From contig JAUJPP010000007.1 in assembly GCA_030562195.1 (NCBI GenBank), positions 24,549,769 through 24,613,768 of the forward strand: DNA of 64,000 nt, written 5' to 3'. Position 1 is the stretch's first letter, and every line of letters begins with the position of its first letter. Below are positions 40,101-48,799 of this stretch, piece by piece. Origin of the DNA: Nipponacmea schrenckii. Its lineage: Eukaryota; Mollusca; Gastropoda; Lottiidae. The translations under genes and the position numbers were made by a program. The notes below the pieces were generated by a model. The model saw only the letters and a list, made by a program, of their open reading frames with translations, was not told where the DNA came from and searched no databases.

Positions 40101-41042
40101 TAGTGTGATTTATTGTTTGTAGTACTGTAGCTAAAAAATACTGGCAAGTCTTAATTTAACAGCTTGATTGGTCTGCATGTGATTGATATGTGACTTGTTC
40201 ATCTTTTAGATATTGTGAATAAAATGATCACTTATTATGGTTGATAAGAGACTTACAATCTAGGTCTGGCTCCCAAATTTTAGAATTCTACACTAATTAA
40301 GCATTAGCCCCTTTGTATGTACTCATAGTTGGAAATAGAGACCCACTTTTTGGGCGACTCCAGCATCTTTAGTCAATATGTGTCTCTTTTCAGATACGGA
40401 AGCGGATCGTTTGTGTTAAGTAAATTAATCAAACAAACAATAACAAGTTTTAACACTCCATATCTTCATGATCAGGTATGTTTTTATCAAGCAAGTCCAA
40501 CTATAATATTTGACAAGCATTTAAGGAAGTAACATACTGATGCAAGGGAAAAATAAAATGGTTAATCCATCTAGAGATCCTGATGCTTTTTTGTAATTTA
40601 ACAATTATAATTTATATAATTATGTTTAATATTGTGACTAATGAAAATTTGGATTAGGAGAGGCAAGATAATTTTAATGAGGCCGTAATTTCCAAAAAAG
40701 ATAAAACCAACAAAATAAAGGATGCTATTTGTGTACTGCATATGTTAAAGATCCTATAGAAATTGAAAAAGTGTATATTATTATTAGTTTCTGGCAAAAT
40801 TCTCCCCTTTGTACACTTTATAACATTGTTAATTTTATTGATTTTCTCACATGGAGGCAAATGTCAAGTTTAATTTCTTGTTTTCTGTGTAATTGCAGGT
40901 TGTAGAATTTTTTGATGGTAAAGAATTGGCGTCTGCAACTCGAGCTGTCAAACAAGTTTTAGAAAGTATTACATCTCGTATTGCATGGATGAAACAAAAC
41001 TCTCAAAAAGTAGGCGAATGGTTAAAAACCAACTCAAGTTAA
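25105..41042 (+). CDS. M1 zinc aminopeptidase, type II membrane ectopeptidase (19 exons)
   Basis: Gluzincin aminopeptidase (MEROPS M1, clan MA) that removes N-terminal residues from peptides, probably at the cell surface. Exons: 25105-25132, 28065-28707, 29037-29310, 29683-29803, 30000-30154, 30700-30813, 31211-31345, 31512-31640, 32199-32365, 32886-32968, 33866-33990, 34589-34644, 34921-35071, 36088-36161, 37113-37217, 37680-37847, 39919-40047, 40394-40475, 40899-41042. They join to 960 residues, typical for ENPEP/ERAP/LNPEP-like enzymes. Seen: a short cytosolic tail, a membrane anchor at about 37-59, a Cys/Thr/Pro stalk, [27 protein letters not shown] at 366-370, HELAHQ (H402, E403, H406) with zinc ligand E425 in WLNEGF, catalytic Tyr at about 488 in ISYNK, then an ERAP1-like C-terminal domain. 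All catalytic residues are present. Sequence features are shared between glutamyl aminopeptidase and ERAP/LNPEP, so the exact subfamily and substrate are open. The residue after ITYR, Glu in most relatives, is Leu here. Confidence 0.95.
25922..26163 (+). mobile_element. tRNA-derived SINE in aminopeptidase intron 1
   Basis: The tRNA-like head has an A box (gtggtagctcagtcaatt) and a B box (gggttcaaagg). The body shares aaaagagcaggcttatgttg and gaagagtaggtcataaaac with the other copies. The middle of the body is deleted relative to the copy at 27160. Confidence 0.75.
27160..27545 (+). mobile_element. tRNA-derived SINE, nearly full-length
   Basis: The head gagccacagtggctcagtga with a clear B box gggttcaatcc (27213-27223) gives an internal RNA polymerase III promoter. 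The body contains the conserved segments aataaaccaaggccctgtgt, taaagatccctcggcag, ttccctcattgcatt and tctttattagcccatt. It is the most complete reference copy in the window. It sits in aminopeptidase intron 1, same strand. Confidence 0.8.
27733..27977. mobile_element. 245-bp foldback element with nested GCGACTT repeats
   Basis: Perfect 22-bp terminal inverted repeats begin TATGGAAGCCGATAGCGGCC (27733-27754 and 27956-27977). TA at each outer end could be a TA target duplication. The interior is built from direct and inverted copies of ggcgacttgtcgagttggcg, so it can form a compound hairpin. It is GC-rich compared with its surroundings and lies in aminopeptidase intron 1. Confidence 0.7.
30985..31050 (+). 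mobile_element. SINE fragment
   Basis: The stretch tttttaacccagtttctcccagtcagtgatgcagg matches the early body of the SINE at 27160 (tttttcatcccagtttccccttgtcagtgatg) and nothing else of the element remains. It lies in an aminopeptidase intron. Confidence 0.45.
33013..33170. mobile_element. 158-bp hAT-like MITE in aminopeptidase intron 10
   Basis: The ends are CAGGGGCTTATCTAG and CTAAATACATCACTG, imperfect inverted repeats with CAG/CTG termini. Flanking 8-mers GCAGTAGT and GAATTAGT agree at 6 of 8 positions, as expected for an aged 8-bp target duplication. Related ends (aggggtgtatctagaatatg) occur near 1320. Confidence 0.55.
33327..33797. mobile_element. TTAA MITE, AGGGATAATAGCCGTTA family
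   Basis: TTAA-AGGGATAATAGCCGTTA on the left and TAACGCCTAATATCCCT-TTAA on the right delimit 471 bp in aminopeptidase intron 10. The interior shares ttgtgtttaatattgacta and aagcgtctgggaaatcaacg with the element at 45625-46230. Confidence 0.7.
35774..36087 (+). mobile_element. SINE with 11-bp target duplication covering exon 14 splice acceptor
   Basis: A tRNA-derived SINE (head gagccacagtggctcagtga, B box gggttcaatcc, tail of cattt repeats) spans 35785-36076. It is flanked by TAATTTGACAG at 35774-35784 and 36077-36087. The right copy's final AG is the acceptor used by exon 14 of the aminopeptidase (exon starts 36088). The SINE therefore inserted exactly at the intron-exon boundary. Confidence 0.85.
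36253..36571. mobile_element. TTAA MITE, AGTGATACTGCGTCTTAG family
   Basis: TTAA-AGTGATACTGCGTCTTAG starts the element and CTAAGACCTATTATCCCT-TTAA ends it (319 bp, aminopeptidase intron 14). Related copies lie at 41762-41884, 53535-53774, 53886-54058 and 59747-60068. Confidence 0.7.
38531..39661. mobile_element. ~1.13-kb TIR repeat in aminopeptidase intron 16
   Basis: ACGTATTTCGA near 38533 and TCGAAATACGT near 39651 are inverted ends. Inside are a run of about 28 T (38582-38609), aaccggaagttc motifs, and a ~177-bp module (tacggaaggtgtgacc, ggtcaaat, atattcaatatattgtcta) present twice from about 39360 and 39535. No coding frame was recognised. Confidence 0.6.
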
Positions 41043-41761
41043 AGTATGTCAACAAAGTATTTTTGTAATTTTAAAAATTTGAAGCTAAAGATATTTGTTT
41101 CAGTTTTGTTTTTGTGGATAATTCAAATCATCCTAGATATGTATACCTTGATTGTTTAATTAAGTTCTGGATTAATTATGTTTACTTATAAAAGGATGTC
41201 ACAAATAGTGGACATAGCCCAACTACCAACTACTACGAATACCAACAACTACCTAGTTGGCAATATCAGTATCCGCTGAAAGTGAATATAAACTTGTCAT
41301 CTACCAACCATTCTGGTGGACACAGTTGAATATGGAATGCAGCAATAACCATGAACTTGCCATATAAATTTATGGTTGGTGTCAGATTCAATTTGAGTCA
41401 AATTAAAAAGGATGAAGCATAATAAGGGACCATTACATGCATTAATAGTTTTCAGAACCAAATTTCATAGCTGAATAAGAGTATTTTTTCAGATATTTAC
41501 ATTGATCACTTACTGGCCTTGATGAAGAAATGTTTTAATTAACAAAATGAAATGACAGTTCTTTTGTTATTTGGGTTGTGAAAACCATACCTAAATTACT
41601 TTTACAGGCCTTCATCAATTTTTTTTTCACTCACTATTAAAGGAATGAACATAAAATATTACCTTGGTCAATTAGAGCATAATACATTCATCAGTAATAA
41701 GTAAATAAACCTGCTGAAATAAATAACAAGCTGCAATTTTTCATACTGACTTAGTATTGTG

Positions 41762-41884
41762 CGTTTTCCTGATTTTAAAGGATTATGTTACTTTATGACA
41801 CCAGGTAAGTTTGCTGATGAATGCATAGTAGCCTTTCATGAGAACTTAAATTTTATGTCCATTCTTAGACGCTGTATCACTTTA
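41762..41884. mobile_element. TTAA MITE fragment (right half)
   Basis: The stretch ttactttatgacaccaggta ... agacgctgtatcactttaa matches the right half of the 53535-53774 copy. The left half is missing. Confidence 0.6.
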
Positions 41885-43026
41885 AAATTGTATACACTCA
41901 TCTTCATAATGTCAAAGTATACTGAAAATACAAATAAGTTAAAATAGATATTGTAATGGACTCACTAATTTATATGCCAATATTTCCATATAATTCAAGT
42001 AAATATGTAATGATTTTTCTATTCGTTAAATGATGTATTTATTTTTGTTTTTCTATTATTGTTATTAAAATGTTTATGTTTTAATTCAATTTGATTATAT
42101 CCATGGAGAAACAGTTGCACTTTAATGCTTTCAAGAATCTCATATTGCTCAATGTATATGTATAGTTTATTTGTTATATTTTTTGTAACTTAATGAAACC
42201 AAATAGGTTATATAGTTTATATTAATTTTTAAAGTGATATTTATATTTTTTTGAAAACAATTTTTTTCAATTTCAAAGGTAATTTTGTTGGGTTAAGATT
42301 CAAAAAAGATATTCAAAAAGATGAACTATATTAATTGAAAGGTTAATGTGGCCAAATTTATACTATATCTTGGAAGTTAAGACTAGTAAACTTATTTTGA
42401 CTTCCAACCAAATCTAACATTTTCAAATCATATGTATCAATAGTGAGGAATGAAACAGGTAGGCCTATTGTCAGCTTTTAGTATACCTTTATCTTTAATC
42501 TAGGTATATACCTGTCATCCACTAGAATAATCAAAATAAGCAATTTCTGCTGTGTTTTATGTTGTATCAAAATAATAATAATTATTAATCTTAATTTATC
42601 ATGAACATAATCCACCTAAATATTTCAGTCCTTTACCACATTTCATTTTTTTCCTTCAATGGTTGCAAATAGTGCACAATTCATTTGAATATTTCAGTAT
42701 ATGACTGAAAATAACTTATAAATTTTATTTGTTTGTTTCTTGAAAAAACTCAAATTGCAATAGTGTGTTTACTTCCAATTTTCATGCAGGTTGACGATAG
42801 GGTGTCTAGTCCCTTCGTCTACATGTCAACGTCAACAACCTTCAGACCATTCATCACAAAAGCAGTTTTATTTTTATTTGCTATGGCTTCAATTAATATA
42901 GAATGATAATGAGTTGAAGTACATGGTATTTTCAATTTATGATACATTTTATGATTATGCTTCTGCTTGTACAATTGTTGTTTTCTTTATAATTGTTATA
43001 CTAGAATATATATATTGTATTAACTA

Positions 43027-43032
43027 AATAAA
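43027..43032 (+). terminator. Candidate polyadenylation signal AATAAA
   Basis: A canonical hexamer 1985 bp after the aminopeptidase stop codon, followed by T-rich sequence. It competes with 41704-41709. Confidence 0.35.
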
Positions 43033-43819
43033 GTATTTGTTTAATTCATTTAACAATATATAAAATACATACAATATTAGTGTGTTAACTAAAAAATTGA
43101 CATTTGGTAACATATCTTTTACATTCTAAATGATTTACAATAGATATCATAATGAATAGGTTTCTCTTTCACTAAATAAATGATTTTCAATAAATATCAT
43201 ATTAAATAGGTTTGTCTTATTCAACAGAGCGTAATCATCAAATCAGTCTCACTCCAATCGTACGATCAACACGAGATTATCGACTTTGAGTAATACTCTA
43301 GACTAGGGGTTTCCAAAAACCGTCCCGCGGACACAGAAGAGGTCGACCAGAAAATTCTATTCGGCGAACGAAAGATTTTGAAGTCGAAATATTTTTTTAA
43401 GAGTCCAAATTCATTGAGGGATAAACATGATTTGTTTGGAGACAATCTTTGAATCAAGCAACAGTGTAACGTAAGGTCAACACTCAGTGGCCCGCAACCC
43501 CATTCCATATATTTCTGACCCGCACGACGAATTAATTGCGAATTCCAGCTCTACGTCATGTTCTGAGACAAAACCGCGTAGTTCGCCAAGCGACTGACAT
43601 AAAATGTTGTTAACACGGTAGCCAAAACTAAAAAAAAAATCAAACATAGGCTTGCGGCAAACGTCGAAAACGAATACGCCCACCAGCAGCTATAGACAGT
43701 TAGTGAGCTAAATGTGAACTGTTTTAGAGAAATATTCAGTAAGAATGATCCATATATAAACAGGATCAATTAATTAATCAATAGTGCACATCTTAATATG
43801 GATATTGACACACAACAAA

Positions 43820-44050
43820 ATTCAGAAGGAACCATAAAGAATTGAGGCCTGTAGAGTGAGCATGATGTAAATGTGAACGAACGGACACACCATAAAAATG
43901 AAAATGAACCATAAAGAATTGTGACCTGAAGTGTGAGCACGATGTAATTGTGAACGAACGGATGGACCATCAAGGCAACTAGAAATGAAACTAATCCACG
44001 AAGAATTGTAGTCTGTAACTGTAGAGTGAGTACTAACTACATGTGAACTC
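43820..44050. repeat. ~75-bp tandem repeats with GTGAACGAACGGA motif
   Basis: Three imperfect units share aagaattg, ctgtagagtgagca, gatgtaaatgtgaacgaacg and an accataaa/accatcaa segment. A further copy (aagaattgtagcctgtagag ... gtgaacggaccgacagaccg) lies at 45468-45530, next to a small palindrome (tacgcccatac ... gtgtgggcgta, 45552-45577). That palindrome resembles the ends of the 2632-5650 element. Confidence 0.7.
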
Positions 44051-44111
44051 GAAAACGACCGCGATATCAACGTTTGCACGAGCACGAGTTGCACCCTACC
44101 TAAAAATTTTC

Positions 44112-45047
44112 GGTTAAAACGGTAACAACTCCACCAAAACGGTAACAGATATTTTGGTGAATAAAAATAATTTATTTTGTACATTTCTTTAATATAAACA
44201 TTTCGTCATAGTAAAAATAACAATGGATTGTGAAAATGTATGCACAGGTCTACTATGTACGTACCTCGTCCGACGAAGAATAAGTTGACAAAACAGACAC
44301 GCCTTAATTTTTAGTGCTAAAACCATTTGTTCTAAGATATTGTCTCTACCGTACTGAGGCCTGCATGTTAACTATTTATGTATTTCTTTAATGTATGGGC
44401 TCTTTGTAATCTGTACAAAAAAGAAGGTTGGGTAAATAATGTCTGAACTGTCAGAAGTGTTCAAAGACATCACGTGAGTAGTGCATTACGAGTATCTGTG
44501 AGGTGGTTGCGTTCGATTTTTGCTCCTGGGCGACACCTCCACTATTATTTCAATGGCAAACGACTAAAAGAGGGCATCGAACGCGCCTCAAATCCCAACA
44601 AGACAGACAAACAAGTGCAACATTATTCATAAAATGTGCTGACGAACAAAATTTCATAAGTCGGGCATCGGACAAGTACTTTATTTCTGTTTATGTCATT
44701 AATTAGAAAATATTATGTATCGCGTTTTAATTATGATCGTGATTACTAATAATGATAGTTGTCAGGAAATCTGTTAGCTTATTATGTCGGTATACCGTAT
44801 ATTACTTTGATCAATTGGCAAAGATTGTTTGAGTTCTTTTCAATCACTGATTTTAAGTTAATACTATCTTGATTAATAAAGATCACATTAATTATAGGAT
44901 TTATTTCGTTACCGTTTTAACCAAAAATAGCTGTTACCGTTTTAGCGGAGTTGTTACCGTTTTAACCAAATTTCCGTTACCGTTTTGGTGGAGTTGTTAC
45001 CGTTTTGACTAATAAAATTTGTTACCGTTTTGACATGTTACCGTTTT
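44112..45047. repeat. Inverted clusters of GTTACCGTTTT motifs
   Basis: Two copies on the minus strand (44116-44126, 44136-44146) face seven copies on the plus strand (starting 44908, 44933, 44953, 44976, 44996, 45021, 45037). The left pair is almost an exact inverted copy of 44976-45008. About 760 bp of non-coding sequence lies between. It could be the subterminal repeats of a DNA transposon, but other readings are possible. Confidence 0.75.
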
Positions 45048-45624
45048 AACTGGTATTCCTATAGGTAGTGGAGTGAAAAACGCTAAGTCAGACACGATAA
45101 TTCGGTGAAAAATTATCCGATCTTCACGAAAATCAATAGGGATCATCTTTATAACGACACTCACACCGCCAGAATAATGTGTTTATTCGTTAAATCTAAC
45201 TAACCGAACGCACCATTGATATCCTTTGTACATATCTATGGTAGGCTACGCCTTTTTAGTGTGAATGAACTGGCTCACCAGTTCTATTTACCTCCCTTAC
45301 GCTCTCTTCCTGTTGTGTAACTTTGGCCGACAGCCACGCTGTATAATTGTGTTTGTTTCCCATAAAACAATTAGAATTCCATCTTAGTTGAGAATTGAAC
45401 ACGTCCCAAAGTTGTCCGTCCTTCATCCCAACTGACGTACACAAAATAAAAATCACAAGAATCCTCGAAGAATTGTAGCCTGTAGAGTGAGCAAGAGGTA
45501 AATGTGAACGGACCGACAGACCGGTGGACCGACAGGGCGATTATAATTTACGCCCATACTTATGTGTGGGCGTATAAAAACTGCAAACTAAAAAAGCTTG
45601 ACTAATCTAATAAGGTAGTTGCAG

Positions 45625-46230
45625 TTAAAGGGATAATAGGTAGGCCCTATTACAATACACTCGATTTAAACAATATTTATTGAATAAAATTTTACATATC
45701 AGTTATAATGATTACACATTAATTGGATGTTGGCTAATATTTGTGTTTAATATTGACTATTGATTAAATAAGTATGCATCCCACACTTGATGAATTTTCA
45801 CAAAAACAACATTAAAACTATTTTCGGGGTGAGCATGCGATGAATCCGTTCAGTGTTAGACAAAAAAGCGTCTGGGTAATCAACGCTTACACATGAAAAG
45901 GGAACTTTTCAGTGTATTCATTCAAAATTTCGCGGTCTTCCGTGAATTTAAATATTATACATTGTCTGACTATGATGAGGCTAATTCAGGGGTAGAGGTC
46001 AAGGACACGGGAAAACTCCATTTTAGAGTTACTACCCTTTATAATAAAATTTTAAAGGGAAGTAGCTCTTACAAGGGGGTTTTCTTGTGTCCTTGACTTC
46101 TACGCTTGAATTGACCTTACCCAGTCCTGCTTTTTCTCAAACAGAACAGATTCATCGCTTGCTTACTTTTTTTTGGGGGGGGGGGGGATACGTTTTTAAC
46201 CAATAGTCAATATTAAACACAAATATTAGC
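45625..46230. mobile_element. Palindromic TTAA element related to 33327-33797
   Basis: It starts TTAA-AGGGATAATAGG. Motifs from the element at 33327 (ttgtgtttaatattgacta, gtcaaggacacgggaaaac) appear once in each orientation, so the element is a head-to-head palindrome. The right terminus is truncated or degraded near 46230. A G-run lies near 46176-46188. Confidence 0.6.
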
Positions 46231-46690
46231 CTTAGTGAATTATACCTTCAATATCTAACGATATCTAAAACGACCTACTACGGTCAAAACATCAGATCTT
46301 ATTTCAAACTGACTGCCAAGAATGAACATTAGGCTAAATATGTCGAGTTTCAAGTTCATTTCTTCATAAAACGGATTAGATAATTATAATTTTAATTACC
46401 ACACGGCGACAAATAGGCCTATAGCCACATTAAATTTGTACTTATAACATATGAAAATATTTGAAAATCATTTTGTAGCCTCGCCAAGACAGCACCACGC
46501 AGCAGCGACATAAAAGTAAAAAAAAAAAATTTTCTTTATATAAAAAAGAAAGCTAACCGGCGCAGAAATGATAATAGTTTTTCAACTAAGACAAAAATAT
46601 AATCCTAAGCCCTCGCCAAATAATTAATGACCCTCCGATTGATCATGTAGCCTACATGCAGGCCTGATAACAACTATCACAATGTAGATA

Positions 46691-46696
46691 TTTATT
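46691..46696 (-). terminator. Candidate GPCR polyadenylation signal
   Basis: AATAAA on the minus strand, about 200 bp after the GPCR stop codon. Confidence 0.4.
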
Positions 46697-46898
46697 CTAT
46701 TTTTCGCACTTTAAGGCAAATATAATACTTAACAACAAATATGGAACATGACATGGAACATCAATTACAATAAATATAATATATTGTCTATTGTGTGGTA
46801 TATATAAACACATAATAGGTATAGCAAGAAATGTTAAAATAAAAGATAATATTTACAAAGTATAAAAGTCAAGATCAGTGGTTTCAAACAACGACCAT

Positions 46899-47927
46899 CT
46901 ATGATGTGGACTTAGTAATTACGTTCGGGTTAGAGTGGGATTCAACATGTTGCGTCTGTTGTCCTACTGTGTCTTTCACAGAATTTCGCCTGAAGGTTTT
47001 AAAACAGCTTACGATGCTTTGGTGGCAACCTTCACGGTTTGACTTCAATCTCCAGATATATATTATAGGATTAATGATGCTGTTGGCCATCATAAAGATT
47101 AAGGAATGGAAAGGTAAATATTTATCAAAATATTGAATCCTTATTTCCCAATTCCAGATTATTTGAATTAACGTTATAGTCATAGGAGTATAACACACAA
47201 TGTATAGGAGTACAATCATTGCCAACGTTATCAAATTATTTTTATTACTCAGCAAGCCTCTTACGCCTACGTCATCGGTTCCTGTGGTTGAAGTATTTAG
47301 TATAGCTTTTTCATGACGTCGCACAACTCGACCAATATAGGTATACATACACGCCACTGTAACGATACTGAATGAAAATAAAACAGTAACTAGAATATAA
47401 CCCACCTTGCCCCCTGAAAGTCCCAAACAGCCGACGTCGACATCCGCCTTAAATCCAAAGGAGAAACTCAATCCAATTATCAAAATATTACTTATGTAAA
47501 TCAAGACTACAATGATGATCATTTTAGTCGCGTTTATCCACGCCCCATACGAATATGTCAGTTTCAATATAAGGAAACGATCAATAGTTTGTAGTAAAGT
47601 CATGCAGCTTGTTACAGCTAAAAATGAAAAATACGTTAGCAATTTCCAGAAGCAGTCAGATGAATTATTCTTTATTCCCATTAAATATCCTACAGGAATG
47701 TTCAAATTTGAAATTCCAAATCCTAAATCAGTCAATAAATGACCAATGAAACAAACTTTAATTTTTGCCTGAAGGTTTGTGTTGGATAAAACAACACCGA
47801 AACTGAAAAGATTCAAAACGATAGTGACTAAAGATGGGATCAACACGGTGTAAATACTATTTCGAAAATACGTTTCGATATCATGGTAGGACTGATTGAC
47901 GTTTTCACTATTGGTTAGTTGATTCAT
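46899..47927 (-). CDS. Orphan class A (rhodopsin-like) GPCR, single exon
   Basis: A 342-residue seven-helix receptor of the plasma membrane, ligand unknown. Seen: sequons in the N-terminus (NQS, residue 11) and first extracellular loop (N87/N88); N39 in helix 1 (position 1.50); D67 in helix 2 (2.50); a likely disulphide between C92 and C167; DRF (116-118) at the end of helix 3 in place of DRY; a basic VVRRHEK segment after helix 5; CYTP (245-248) in helix 6 in place of CWxP; NPIIY (286-290) in helix 7; and a cysteine-containing tail (CHQSIVSCF) that could be lipidated. The gene has no intron, common for expanded invertebrate receptor families. I cannot assign it to a known ligand class. Confidence 0.88.
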   Translation of the reverse strand: MNQLTNSENVNQSYHDIETYFRNSIYTVLIPSLVTIVLNLFSFGVVLSNTNLQAKIKVCFIGHLLTDLGFGISNLNIPVGYLMGIKNNSSDCFWKLLTYFSFLAVTSCMTLLQTIDRFLILKLTYSYGAWINATKMIIIVVLIYISNILIIGLSFSFGFKADVDVGCLGLSGGKVGYILVTVLFSFSIVTVACMYTYIGRVVRRHEKAILNTSTTGTDDVGVRGLLSNKNNLITLAMIVLLYIVCYTPMTITLIQIIWNWEIRIQYFDKYLPFHSLIFMMANSIINPIIYIWRLKSNREGCHQSIVSCFKTFRRNSVKDTVGQQTQHVESHSNPNVITKSTS

Positions 47928-48053
47928 TTATACTTCAGTAGGTCTATTCGCTGAAAGTATTAAAAACAAAGCTCAAGTTACAATCGGGTTTAAATATTCT
48001 TGTAGTTATGGAAAAATAAGGCATAACACTAATAAACAATCCGAGTAACAAAC

Positions 48054-48795
48054 ACAGTTAAAGTTACAATCGGGTTTAAATATTTAACTTGACACAATTA
48101 TATGGTTAACAATTACTTTAATAAATAACTTGCGACGTTTCGACGAAGGTTCTTCCGTCTTTATCAAGCAATGATGTTATTTTTTAAAGTAATTGTTATC
48201 CATATGATTGTGTCAAGTTAATTATTACCAGTTACTAAATGCCACTTAAAGAAGGGTTTAAATATTCTATAGCTATAGAGAAGTAATATATAATAGGAGC
48301 AACACTAATAAAAAATTCAGAGTTGCAAACACAGTTAAAGTTACAATCGGGTTTAAATATTCTAGTTATAGACAAGTAATATATAATAGGCATAACACTA
48401 ATAAACAATCCGAGTAACAAGCACAGTTAAAGTTACAATCGGGTTTAAATATTTAACTTGACACAATTATATGGTTAACAATAACTTTAATAAATATCTT
48501 GCGACGTTTCGACGAGGGTTCTTCCGTCTTTATCAAGCAATGATGTTATTTTTTAAAGTAATTGTTATCCATATGATTGTGTCAAGTTAATTATTACCAG
48601 TTACTAAATGCCACTTAAAGAAGGGTTTAAATATTCTATAGCTATAGAGAAGTAATATATAATAGGAGCAACACTAATAAAAAAATTCAGAGTTGCAAAC
48701 ACAGTTAAAGTTACAATCGGGTTTAAATATTCTAGTTATAGACAAGTAATATATAATAGGCATAACACTAATAAACAATCCGAGTAACAAACACA
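48054..48795. repeat. Two tandem copies of a 369-bp unit, each with a foldback MITE
   Basis: The unit starting near 48054 recurs with a 369-bp period: tatttaactt is at 48081 and 48450. Each copy contains a 136-bp inverted-repeat element (48085-48220 and 48454-48589) with taacttgacacaat ends, of the same family as 5699-5945. Smaller internal repeats (cacagttaaagttacaatcg, gggtttaaatatt) join them. It lies just upstream of the GPCR start. Confidence 0.8.
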
Positions 48796-48799
48796 GTTA

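Larger units (their letters stand above)
41043..43050 (+). other. Aminopeptidase 3' untranslated region and downstream
   Basis: AT-rich, non-coding sequence after the stop codon. Candidate polyadenylation hexamers occur at 41704-41709 and 43027-43032. Which one is used cannot be told, so the true 3' UTR length is open. A fragment of the TTAA MITE family lies at 41762-41884. Confidence 0.5.
43060..46690. other. Gene-free repeat cluster
   Basis: This is the region between the aminopeptidase and the GPCR gene. No exon is recognised. It contains the ~75-bp repeats at 43820-44050, the GTTACCGTTTT inverted cluster (44112-45047) and a palindromic TTAA element (45625-46230), entered separately. Sequence near 43303 (aggggtttccaaaaaccgtc) resembles a hAT end, but no partner end was found. 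Confidence 0.6.

Noticed and set aside
43303..43330. hAT element end (aggggtttccaaaaaccgtc)
   Set aside because: Similar to hAT termini, but no matching opposite end or 8-bp duplication could be found.
43266..44184. Several minus-strand open frames of 67-120 codons
   Set aside because: They coincide with the ~75-bp tandem repeats and a hAT-like remnant, with no conserved protein motifs.
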